Source: Desulfomicrobiaceae bacterium
Lineage (GTDB): Bacteria; Desulfobacterota; Desulfovibrionia; Desulfovibrionales; Desulfomicrobiaceae
Reading direction: 5' to 3'
Assembly: GCA_003530935.1 (NCBI GenBank)
Contig: DPEO01000106.1
Span: 1 to 9,119, forward strand
DNA: 9,119 nt
The notes beneath the pieces were generated by a model. The model was not told the DNA's origin. It saw only the letters and a program-made list of their open reading frames with translations, and searched no databases. Positions 1 to 6,605 of the stretch are shown here, in pieces (positions within the stretch are counted from its first letter, which is position 1; the number at the start of each line of letters is the position of its first letter). Position numbers and translations under genes: made by a program.

Positions 1-1202
1 CGCTCCAGGGCCTCGTCCACGGTCTCAGAACTGCCAAAGGCGGAGAACCGGGCATAGCCCTCGCCACACGCGCCAAAGCCCACGCCCGGCGTGCATACCA
101 CGCCCGCCTGAGTCAGCAGCATGTCGAAGAACGCCCAGGAATCCATGCCGCATTCCACCCACACGTACGGGGAGTTGTCCCCGCCCACGCAAAAATACCC
201 GAGCTCTTCAAAGCAGGCGCGGATACGGGCGGCATTGGCCAAATAGCCATCGATGAGGGCCTGGCATTGGGCGCGCCCCTCGGGAGTGAACACCGCTGCA
301 GCGGCCTTTTGCACCGGGTAGGACACCCCGTTGAACTTGGTGGTGTGGCGGCGGTGCCATAGGGCATGCAGGCTCTGAGGGGTACCGTCGGCGCTATAGC
401 CCACGCACTCTTTGGGGATCACCGTGTAGCCCAGACGCGTGCCCGTAAACCCGGCAGTCTTGGAGAGGGAGCGGAACTCGATGGCCACCTTACGGGCGCC
501 GGGGATCTCAAAGATGGAGTGGGGAATCTCTGGATCGCGGATAAACGCTTCGTAGGCTGCATCGTAGAGAATGACGGCCTTGTGCTCCTGGGCCCATTCC
601 ACCCAGCGGGAAAGGGCCTCGCGGGTGATGGTGGCGCCAGTGGGGTTGTTGGGATAGCACAGATACACCAAGTCCACGGGGGCACTGGGTAAATCCGGGA
701 CAAAACCATTGGCTTTGGTGCCCTCCAAATAGACGAGGCCCTCGTAGCGGCCTTGGACAAAGGCACCGGTACGCCCCGCCATGACATTGGTATCCACGTA
801 TACCGGATACACCGGGTCCGGCACCGCCACGCGGATATCTTGGGCAAAAAGCTCCTGAATATTGCCGGTATCGCACTTGGCCCCGTCGCTGACGAAGATC
901 TCGTCGGCTTCTATGTGGGCGCCGCGGGATTGAAAATCTTCCCGGGCAATGGCCTCGCGCAAAAAGGCGTAGCCCTGTTCCGGGCCATAGCCCCGAAAGG
1001 TTTCGGCCCGGGCCATCTCCTCCACCCCTTCGTGGAAGGCGGTGATGATCGCCGGCGGCAGGGGGTGCGTCACGTCACCGATTCCCAGGCGCAGAACACG
1101 AATATTGGGGTTGGCCTCCGTGTACGCTGCCACTCGGCGGGCGATATCGGCAAACAGATAGGATGCCGTCAGCTTGCGGTAGTTTTCGTTGATACGGATC
1201 AT
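1..1202 (-). CDS. dapL: LL-diaminopimelate aminotransferase DapL (3' end cut by window edge)
   Basis: This PLP-dependent class I/II aminotransferase makes LL-2,6-diaminopimelate directly from tetrahydrodipicolinate and glutamate, the one-step route to lysine and peptidoglycan diaminopimelate. I translated it by hand; 400 codons are visible and only the last few residues should be missing compared with the family's roughly 385-410 residues. Fold-type I features are present in order: SDGAKCD (about 105-111), YPNNPTG (183-189, with Asn186), YDAAYE (213-218, with Asp214 for the PLP ring nitrogen), SLSKTAGFTG (245-254, with Lys248 as the Schiff-base lysine), Arg256, and the substrate-carboxylate arginine in YARFSAFGS (Arg385). 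The N-terminal MIRINENYRKL opening and the Y-G-P-E-Q-G segment are typical of DapL rather than of aspartate aminotransferase. The ATG at 1202 follows GAGGAAAGC. The gene lies 39 bp downstream of murJ and is probably co-transcribed with it. No frameshift or stop is seen. Confidence 0.95.
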   Translation of the reverse strand, partial: MIRINENYRKLTASYLFADIARRVAAYTEANPNIRVLRLGIGDVTHPLPPAIITAFHEGVEEMARAETFRGYGPEQGYAFLREAIAREDFQSRGAHIEADEIFVSDGAKCDTGNIQELFAQDIRVAVPDPVYPVYVDTNVMAGRTGAFVQGRYEGLVYLEGTKANGFVPDLPSAPVDLVYLCYPNNPTGATITREALSRWVEWAQEHKAVILYDAAYEAFIRDPEIPHSIFEIPGARKVAIEFRSLSKTAGFTGTRLGYTVIPKECVGYSADGTPQSLHALWHRRHTTKFNGVSYPVQKAAAAVFTPEGRAQCQALIDGYLANAARIRACFEELGYFCVGGDNSPYVWVECGMDSWAFFDMLLTQAGVVCTPGVGFGACGEGYARFSAFGSSETVDEALE

Positions 1203-1241
1203 GCTTTCCTCGCGGGTTGACAGTGAAGATGCGCCTCTTCG

Positions 1242-2795
1242 TTAGCGGGAAGCGCCGCGACCTTCAAGAAGCAAGGCCAGCCGGGGGAAACGCCGCACCA
1301 GGGCGCTGGCCACGAGCGTGGCCTCCGGGGCGCCCAAACGCAAGGCAAAGAGCCCGTAAGCCCCCGCCCATACCGGGATGGTCGCCAGCGACCACGCCCC
1401 CCACGACCACAAAGCCCGACACCCCAGGGCGATCCCCAGGCTCAACGCGGCATATCCACCCCACAGCCGCACGCCTTCCACCCAAGAGCCCAGGTGTCGG
1501 CGCAAGCCCAAGCCCAATTGGAACACGTTGGCCCAGGCGGACACCGACGAGGCCAGCGCCAGGCCCACGGCCCCCCACACCTGCATGGCCGCAAACCCCG
1601 TGGCCACGTATACTCCAAGACAGACGACCGCCACGCGCACCGGGGTGCGGGTGTCTTCCAGGGCGTAGTAGGCGGCCACCAAGGATCGTACGCACGAAAA
1701 GGCCGGCAACCCCACAGCGTAGGCCACGAGGGCGAGGCTCGTGGTATGGATGCCTGCTGCCGAGAAACGGCCATGGCCAAAGAGGGTATCCACCAAAGGG
1801 AGGGCCAGGCCCGCCAAGCCTGCGGCGGCAGGCAGATTGACAAACAGCGTGAGTCCCAGTGCCTGTCTGAGCACCCCGACAAAACGCGGTCGGTCTTCCA
1901 CCCGGGCAAGGCCGGAAAGAGACGGCAAGGCCACCACCCCTACGGCCACGCCCACGACGCCCAAAGGAAATTGGAACAGACGGTCCGCATAGTACAGGCT
2001 GGAAACCGAACCCTCCGGCAAAAACGAGGCCATGGCAGTACCGATGAGGATGTTGAGCTGGTACACGGCCGAGCCGAGCACGGTGGGAAGCATCAAACGT
2101 CCGATACGCCGCACTCCGGGCCCCAGCGGATCCACCGGGCCCTTCCAGGAAAACCCCACCCGCCACAAGACCGGCTGCTGCGCCAGCCACTGGCATACTC
2201 CGGCAACGAGCACTCCCCAGGCCAAAAACCAGGCCACATCGCCATGCACGGCCAAGGCCAAAAGGCTCGCCGCGATCAAACAGATGTTGAGCAGGCACGG
2301 CGCCAGGGCTGGCACGAGAAAATGCCCGCAAGCATTGAGGATCCCCATGCAGAGGGCCACGCTGGAGATGCAGAGGATATACGGAAAACACACGGCCACG
2401 AGCTCGGCCGTGCGCTCAAAAAGCTCGGGCCGGGTGACGGCGAATCCCGAGGCCACGAGCATGGCGGCGGTCTGCGGGGCAAGCAGGACCCCCAGCGTGA
2501 TGAGACCAAGGATCCCCAAAAGCCACAGCTGCACGGAGCGGGCCACCGTAAAGGCCGCCTGCACTCCGGACTCGCTGCGCACTTTGACGAAAGTGGGCAC
2601 GAAGGCCATGGCCAAGGAGCCCTCGGCAAAAAGGCTCCGCAGCAGGTTGGGGAGCCGGAAGGCCACGAAAAAGGCGTCGGCCATGCCCGAAACTCCCAGG
2701 GCATAGGCCATGATGACATCACGCAGAAATCCGAGTCCTCGACTCACCAAAGTGGCTCCAGCCACCACCGAGGCGTTTTTCGCCAGGCGCTGCAT
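1242..2795 (-). CDS. murJ: Lipid II flippase MurJ (MviN family)
   Basis: This 517-residue polytopic inner-membrane protein of the MOP exporter superfamily moves the peptidoglycan precursor lipid II to the periplasmic face. Its length matches the family (about 500-520), and hydrophobic segments run throughout, consistent with 14 helices. Residues known to be essential in E. coli MurJ have counterparts here: Arg19 and Arg25 (SRGLGFLRD), Asp40 (MADAFFVAF), Arg53 (LPNLLRSLFAEG), and Arg272 in the YYADR signature, corresponding to E. coli R18, R24, D39, R52 and R270. The N-terminal AFFVAFRLPNLLRSLFAEG stretch is diagnostic. The ATG at 2795 has an excellent AGGAGG five bases upstream. The gene leads a probable murJ-dapL unit and diverges from the universal stress gene. 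The product is intact. Confidence 0.96.
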   Translation of the reverse strand: MQRLAKNASVVAGATLVSRGLGFLRDVIMAYALGVSGMADAFFVAFRLPNLLRSLFAEGSLAMAFVPTFVKVRSESGVQAAFTVARSVQLWLLGILGLITLGVLLAPQTAAMLVASGFAVTRPELFERTAELVAVCFPYILCISSVALCMGILNACGHFLVPALAPCLLNICLIAASLLALAVHGDVAWFLAWGVLVAGVCQWLAQQPVLWRVGFSWKGPVDPLGPGVRRIGRLMLPTVLGSAVYQLNILIGTAMASFLPEGSVSSLYYADRLFQFPLGVVGVAVGVVALPSLSGLARVEDRPRFVGVLRQALGLTLFVNLPAAAGLAGLALPLVDTLFGHGRFSAAGIHTTSLALVAYAVGLPAFSCVRSLVAAYYALEDTRTPVRVAVVCLGVYVATGFAAMQVWGAVGLALASSVSAWANVFQLGLGLRRHLGSWVEGVRLWGGYAALSLGIALGCRALWSWGAWSLATIPVWAGAYGLFALRLGAPEATLVASALVRRFPRLALLLEGRGASR

Positions 2796-2800
2796 GCATT

Positions 2801-2806
2801 CCTCCT
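2801..2806 (-). promoter_or_regulatory. Shine-Dalgarno site of murJ
   Basis: A perfect AGGAGG on the minus strand lies five bases before the ATG at 2795. A second, out-of-frame ATG four bases further upstream (2797-2799) is too close to this site, so 2795 is the better start. Confidence 0.75.
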
Positions 2807-2816
2807 CAAGAAATCC

Positions 2817-2853
2817 AGGCGTTGACGCCTACGCCCCTTGCCTGGCAATGCCA
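2817..2853. promoter_or_regulatory. Divergent murJ/usp intergenic region with two inverted repeats
   Basis: The 91-bp gap between the two divergent starts must hold the promoters of both genes. Two dyads are visible: AGGCGT-TG-ACGCCT at 2817-2830 (six-base arms) and TGGC-AAT-GCCA at 2843-2853 (four-base arms, overlapping TTGCC-T-GGCAA at 2838-2848). The first lies just upstream of the murJ Shine-Dalgarno and could be an operator or a leader hairpin. A TTGACG at 2822-2827 resembles a -35 box for the rightward gene, but 17 bases on there is no convincing -10. The dyads are seen directly; regulatory function is inferred. Confidence 0.35.
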
Positions 2854-2874
2854 ATGGGGAAATCTGCCCCTGCG

Positions 2875-2880
2875 AAGGAG
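2875..2880 (+). promoter_or_regulatory. Shine-Dalgarno site fixing the start of the universal stress protein
   Basis: AAGGAG ends six bases before the ATG at 2887. It supports this start over an in-frame ATG at 2710, which would run backwards through the murJ start region on the opposite strand. Confidence 0.75.
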
Positions 2881-2886
2881 TCTGCC

Positions 2887-3753
2887 ATGGACAAACACGT
2901 GCTCCTCACCGTAAGCGACGATACAAGCGGCCTATGCAGTCTGCGCTTTACCTGCGGCTATTTCCAGCACACCCAGGCGTTCCACATCACGCTCCTCTAC
3001 GTGGCCCCCAACCCCCGGGCCGGGCTCAGCCAGGCCGATATCGTGGAGGATTACCATGTGCTCTCCCGCCGAGAGGCTTCCATCCGCCAGCAAGCCGAAG
3101 CGGCGCTTGCGCGCGCCGCGGACTTTCTCGTGGGCAAAGGTTTCCCTGCAGCAAATATCCACAAAAAAATCAGCTATAAACAGTTCGGCACCGCCACGGA
3201 TATCATCCAAGAAGGCATGGCCGGCATCTATGACGCCATCGGCCTGGGTCGGCGCGGCATCTCCCGGCTGGAAGAACTCCTCTCCGAGAGCGTGAGCAAA
3301 CAGGTCTTCATCACCCCGATGGACATCCCCCTCTGGGTGAGCCGCAGCACGGAAAAGCCCCAGCCCCACGCGCTGCTCTGCACCGACGGCTCCCCGGCGA
3401 GCCTGCGCTGCGCAGACCACATGGCCTACATGCTGCGCGACGAACCCCAGCACCATATTTCCGTGGCCTATATCGACCGCGGGGCAAGCCCGGACCATGT
3501 GCGCCACGTCTTCACCCAAGCGCGGGACATGCTGACCCAAGGGGGAATCTCGACGGAACGCATCCACAATATCGTCCTCGACGGCGACGATCCGGCCGAG
3601 GCCATCCTGCGCCATACCCAAGAGGTCCCCTACGGGGTAGTGGGCATCGGACGCACCGGCAAGGGCGAAACCCATAGTCTCCACCTCCTCGGCTCGGTCA
3701 GTATGCGCCTTTTCCGCAAGCTCGACTGGGCAACCCTTTGGATCTGCCACTAG
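2887..3753 (+). CDS. Tandem-domain universal stress protein (UspA family)
   Basis: The 288-residue cytoplasmic protein consists of two Usp-type Rossmann-like domains, roughly 1-150 and 158-288; the usual single-domain Usp is about 140-150 residues. Each domain starts with a beta strand and an Asp-containing loop (VSDDTSG at 9-15, CTDGSPAS at 165-172), as in nucleotide-binding Usps. The ATP-binding signature G-2x-G-9x-G-S/T appears twice in altered form. In domain 1 it is G121-RR-G124-9x-E134-S135, so Glu replaces the third Gly. In domain 2 it is G255-RT-G258-10x-G269-S270, close to consensus with one extra residue. The start at 2887 is chosen because of a good AAGGAG and because the upstream extension overlaps murJ. 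Such proteins respond to starvation, redox or energy stress; the specific role here is unknown. The gene is probably monocistronic: 124 bp separate it from the next gene, although no strong terminator is seen in that gap. Confidence 0.88.
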   Translation: MDKHVLLTVSDDTSGLCSLRFTCGYFQHTQAFHITLLYVAPNPRAGLSQADIVEDYHVLSRREASIRQQAEAALARAADFLVGKGFPAANIHKKISYKQFGTATDIIQEGMAGIYDAIGLGRRGISRLEELLSESVSKQVFITPMDIPLWVSRSTEKPQPHALLCTDGSPASLRCADHMAYMLRDEPQHHISVAYIDRGASPDHVRHVFTQARDMLTQGGISTERIHNIVLDGDDPAEAILRHTQEVPYGVVGIGRTGKGETHSLHLLGSVSMRLFRKLDWATLWICH

Positions 3754-3826
3754 GAGAAGGCCCACCTCGAGACGCCAGCGGTATTTCCAGAACGCCGAAA
3801 AACATCTTCCCTCAATCCCCTTTTTC

Positions 3827-3853
3827 CGTTACGGCCCCGCGCGGTTTGTAACG
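3827..3853 (+). promoter_or_regulatory. Dyad-symmetric element upstream of the Na/Pi cotransporter gene
   Basis: CGTTAC (3827-3832) and GTAACG (3848-3853) are perfect six-base inverted arms, nearly concentric with an inner CCGCGCGG palindrome (3837-3844). The element ends 24 bases before the ATG at 3878, with the AGGGGG Shine-Dalgarno at 3868-3873 in between. It could be an operator or a 5'-leader hairpin. It does not match the enterobacterial Pho box well. No T-tract follows, so it is not an intrinsic terminator for the stress gene. Confidence 0.35.
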
Positions 3854-3877
3854 TTTCCGCAACAATCAGGGGGAAGC

Positions 3878-5551
3878 ATGTATCTTTCCGTCATCGTCAA
3901 CACCCTGGGTGGACTCGCGATTTTCGTCCTGGGAATGAAGTTCATGACCGAAGGACTGCAGATGTCCGCCGGCAACCGCATCCGCAATATCCTGCGTGCG
4001 GTCTCTTCCAACCGCGTTCTCGGGTGCCTTACGGGCACAGTGGTCACGACGATCGTCCAATCGTCCTCGGCCACCACGGTGATGGTCATCGGCTTCGTCA
4101 CCGCAGGACTCATGACCTTGGAGCAGGCCGTAGGCGTCATCATCGGCGCCAATATCGGCACCACCATGACCGCCCAGCTCATTGCCTTCAAACTCACGGC
4201 CCTGGCGCTGCCGGCCATCGCCATCGGCGTGCCCATGAAATTTTTCGCCACCCGCAAAAAGTATCGATATGCCGGCGAAATTATCGCGGGATTTGGTCTC
4301 CTCTTCTTCGGCCTCTCGCTGATGAGCAGTGGACTCAAACCGCTACGCACCGACCCTGCAGTGGTGGACTTCTTCACCAAGTTCGATCCTGCCCACGCCG
4401 GCGGCCTTATGCTCTGCATCCTCACCGGAGCCGTAGTGACCATAATTGTTCAGTCCTCGTCCGCCACCGTAGGCCTCACCATGACCCTCGCCACCCAGGG
4501 GCTCATCAGTTTGCCCGCAGCCATCGCGTTGGTGCTTGGCGAAAACATCGGCACCACGATCACTGCCCAGCTTGCCACCATCGGCTCCGGCAACGTGAAC
4601 AGCTACCGCGCCGCCAACGCCCACACGCTGTTCAACGTCCTGGGCGTCATTCTGGTGACCGCCATCTTTCCCTGGTTTTTGCAGGGAGTGGACTGGCTGA
4701 CGATCACCCTCATGCATGCCCCTGCCAATACCATGGTGGACGGAGCCTATCCGCATGCAGGACGTTTCGTGGCCAATGCCCACACCTTGTTCAATGTTCT
4801 CAACGCCATAGTATTTTTGGTTTTTTTCCCACTTCTCATCAAGGCGACCCTTGCCCTCTCGCCCAAAGACAAAGAGGCCGGAGATCCGCTCTTCCGCATG
4901 CCCCAATTCGACCAACGCACCTTGGACAATCCTGTTGCCGCCATGGCACAGGTACGTGGAGAAATTCTGCATATGGCGGAAGTGGTCCGCGCAGCATACT
5001 GCAATGCCATCGAAAGTATCATGCAGCACGACCACAAGAACATCCGCAAGTGGCAGCGCTTTGAACGGCATATCGACGAAATGCACAAGACCCTCATGCT
5101 CGTACTCACCCAGATCATGCAAAGCGAGATCAACGAGGAGGCATCCCAGGAGATTTCGGAACAGATCCGCATCATCAACAACCTGGAGCGCATCGGGGAT
5201 GCGGTGGAGATCATCGCCATGCTGGGCGAAGACATCATGGACAAAGACATCCCCATGTCCCCCCAATCGTGGGAGGACCTCCAGACCATGCGTGAAAAGG
5301 TGGCTCAGTTCCTGGAACTCATCCGCCAGGGGCTGCGCACCCCGTCGGCCAATTTCCTGGAAGAAGCGGAAGTCCTGGAGGCATCCATCGACGCCCTGCG
5401 GGAAAATATCCGCTGCGCCTACATCGAGCGCCTCAAAAACGCCCAATGCTCTGTGGAAGGCGGAACGATCTTCATGAACATGATCACCCGAATGGAAAAA
5501 ATCGGCGATTGCTGCTTCACCATCGCCCGGGCCATCACCCGGCAGGCCTAA
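3878..5551 (+). CDS. Na+/phosphate cotransporter with C-terminal PhoU-like domain
   Basis: This 557-residue inner-membrane protein of the Na/Pi cotransporter (NptA/SLC34-like, PF02690) family is predicted to import phosphate with sodium. The membrane part (about 1-326) has the family's internal inverted duplication: QSSSATT at 61-67 with GANIGTT at 90-96, then QSSSATV at 192-198 with GENIGTT at 221-227. The QSSS motifs form the substrate and sodium site in this family. A smaller duplication, AHTLFN, appears at 248-253 and 301-306. After a charged linker (about 327-350), a helical PhoU-like region (about 355-557) carries two E-x3-D metal-type motifs, LERIGD (Glu437, Asp441) and MEKIGD (Glu540, Asp544). 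The fused PhoU domain probably restrains transport or signals phosphate status; that is inferred from family knowledge. The ATG at 3878 follows AGGGGGAAGC. The gene ends 11 bases before a strong terminator and seems to be transcribed alone. Confidence 0.93.
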   Translation: MYLSVIVNTLGGLAIFVLGMKFMTEGLQMSAGNRIRNILRAVSSNRVLGCLTGTVVTTIVQSSSATTVMVIGFVTAGLMTLEQAVGVIIGANIGTTMTAQLIAFKLTALALPAIAIGVPMKFFATRKKYRYAGEIIAGFGLLFFGLSLMSSGLKPLRTDPAVVDFFTKFDPAHAGGLMLCILTGAVVTIIVQSSSATVGLTMTLATQGLISLPAAIALVLGENIGTTITAQLATIGSGNVNSYRAANAHTLFNVLGVILVTAIFPWFLQGVDWLTITLMHAPANTMVDGAYPHAGRFVANAHTLFNVLNAIVFLVFFPLLIKATLALSPKDKEAGDPLFRMPQFDQRTLDNPVAAMAQVRGEILHMAEVVRAAYCNAIESIMQHDHKNIRKWQRFERHIDEMHKTLMLVLTQIMQSEINEEASQEISEQIRIINNLERIGDAVEIIAMLGEDIMDKDIPMSPQSWEDLQTMREKVAQFLELIRQGLRTPSANFLEEAEVLEASIDALRENIRCAYIERLKNAQCSVEGGTIFMNMITRMEKIGDCCFTIARAITRQA

Positions 5552-5562
5552 CGCCCTGGACG

Positions 5563-5608
5563 AGGAATACAAAAAGGCGGGAGCCAGTCCCGCCTTTTTT
5601 GTATTCCT
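5563..5608. terminator. Strong bidirectional intrinsic terminator between convergent genes
   Basis: The left arm AGGAATAC-A5-GGCGGGA (5563-5582), loop GCCAG (5583-5587) and right arm TCCCGCC-T6-GTATTCCT (5588-5608) pair almost perfectly, with one unpaired T. The GC core is followed by six T on the plus strand and by five T on the minus strand, so it can stop transcription from both sides. It lies 11 bases past the Na/Pi cotransporter stop and 13 bases past the stop of the convergent substrate-binding protein gene. Confidence 0.93.
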
Positions 5609-5621
5609 GCAAAGTGGGCAA

Positions 5622-6584
5622 CTATTGATAGAGCTTCTCGGCGCGCAGGCGCACCGCCTCCGGAATATCGAGCCCCATGGCCTTTGCGGCCTTGAGATTC
5701 ACATGCAAAATGAGCGCGTCCTGCCGCTCCACCGGGATTTCTCCTGGCGCCACGCCATCGACAAGGATGCGGCGCAGCATGCGGGCGGTCTGCTTGCCGT
5801 GCAGATAATAGTCAAAGGCCACTGCAGCCACCGTACCCCGCGCAACAGAATCCACATCTGCAGAAAACACCGGAATCTTGGCCTCAGTCCCCACCTTGAT
5901 GACCGACTCCAGAGTCGAAACCACCGTATTGTCCGTGGGGATATAGATGGCGTCCACCTGCCCCACCAAGGACTTGGCCGCCTGATAGACATCCGCGGAC
6001 TTGGTCACCCCTGCCTCCACTACGGTCCATCCCAAACGCTCGGCCTCGGCGCGCACGGCGTCCACCGTGGCGCGGGAATTGGCTTCCCCGGTGCTGTAGA
6101 TAACCCCCAAGCGGGTGAGCTTCGGCAGGCATTCCCGCACCAAGGCCAAATGTTTATCCACCGGCAGCTTGTCGGAGACTCCGGTGATATTCTTTCCAGG
6201 CCGCGCCAAGTCCTCCACCAACCCCGCAGCCACCGGATCGGTGATGGCGGTGAACACCAGCGGCACCCGGGCGAGCACCGGGGACTTCTTCATCGCCTGG
6301 GCGCAGGCCTGGGCCGACGGCGTGGCGATGGCCAAGACCAGATCTGGTTCTTCGCCGGCGATCTGGCTGGCGATCTGCACCGCGGTGGCCATATTGCCTT
6401 GAGCGTTGTGTACTGAGAACTTCGCCACCACGCCCTGCTCCTGCAGCCCATCCTGCACCCCGCGCAGCACGGCATCCAGCGAGGGATGCTCCACAAACTG
6501 ATTGACCGAAATGCGATAGGTCTGCGCCGAGGCCGACGAGACCAGCATCATGGTGCACAGAACACTCCACCAAAAGTATCGCAT
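5622..6584 (-). CDS. Periplasmic ABC-type substrate-binding protein (PF04392/TrpX-like), apparently without its own transporter genes
   Basis: The 320-residue precursor has a Sec signal peptide (short Arg-containing n-region, hydrophobic core to about residue 15, SSASA before likely signal peptidase I cleavage at Ala20/Gln21). It has no lipobox Cys, so a soluble periplasmic protein is expected. The mature part matches the ABC_sub_bind family: an ISVNQFVEHPSLD opening, HNAQGN, ATPSAQA, VPLVFTAITDPVAAGLV, NITGVSD, LGVIYSTGEANS and AIYIPTDNTVVS, which are the two alternating periplasmic-binding lobes. Relatives have been linked to aromatic amino acids such as tryptophan, but the ligand here cannot be read from sequence. 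Family members normally precede a permease and an ATPase gene; here a terminator follows 13 bases after the stop. The start at 6584 has GGAGGA closely upstream (6588-6593), 21 bp after the transglutaminase-like gene, so the two are probably co-transcribed. Confidence 0.9.
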   Translation of the reverse strand: MRYFWWSVLCTMMLVSSASAQTYRISVNQFVEHPSLDAVLRGVQDGLQEQGVVAKFSVHNAQGNMATAVQIASQIAGEEPDLVLAIATPSAQACAQAMKKSPVLARVPLVFTAITDPVAAGLVEDLARPGKNITGVSDKLPVDKHLALVRECLPKLTRLGVIYSTGEANSRATVDAVRAEAERLGWTVVEAGVTKSADVYQAAKSLVGQVDAIYIPTDNTVVSTLESVIKVGTEAKIPVFSADVDSVARGTVAAVAFDYYLHGKQTARMLRRILVDGVAPGEIPVERQDALILHVNLKAAKAMGLDIPEAVRLRAEKLYQ

Positions 6585-6587
6585 CGC

Positions 6588-6593
6588 TCCTCC
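6588..6593 (-). promoter_or_regulatory. Shine-Dalgarno site of the substrate-binding protein gene
   Basis: GGAGGA on the minus strand, in the 21-bp gap after the transglutaminase-like stop, lies three bases before the ATG at 6584. This supports independent initiation inside a polycistronic message. Confidence 0.65.
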
Positions 6594-6605
6594 ATTTGGT
6601 TGTCG

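Noticed and set aside
1494..2825. A 443-codon plus-strand open frame across murJ
   Set aside because: Low-complexity His/Gly/Arg composition and complete overlap with a clear MurJ protein on the other strand.
2822..2850. Sigma-70 promoter starting at TTGACG
   Set aside because: The -35-like box is good, but the hexamer 17 bases downstream (GCAATG) is a poor -10, and the box lies inside an inverted repeat; not strong enough to call on its own.
2710..2886. An upstream in-frame ATG at 2710 that would lengthen the universal stress protein by 59 residues
   Set aside because: The extension overlaps the murJ start region, has no Usp similarity, and the ATG at 2887 has a proper AAGGAG and begins with the expected beta strand.
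2932..3765. A 277-codon minus-strand open frame across the universal stress gene
   Set aside because: Shadow of the plus-strand Usp gene; its composition follows the reverse complement of those codons.
3754..3877. An intrinsic terminator for the universal stress gene
   Set aside because: No stable hairpin followed by a T-run was found; the dyad at 3827-3853 lacks a T-tract.
4343..5572. A 409-codon minus-strand open frame across the Na/Pi cotransporter
   Set aside because: It overlaps a well-supported protein and extends into the terminator stem; no motif is recognisable in it.
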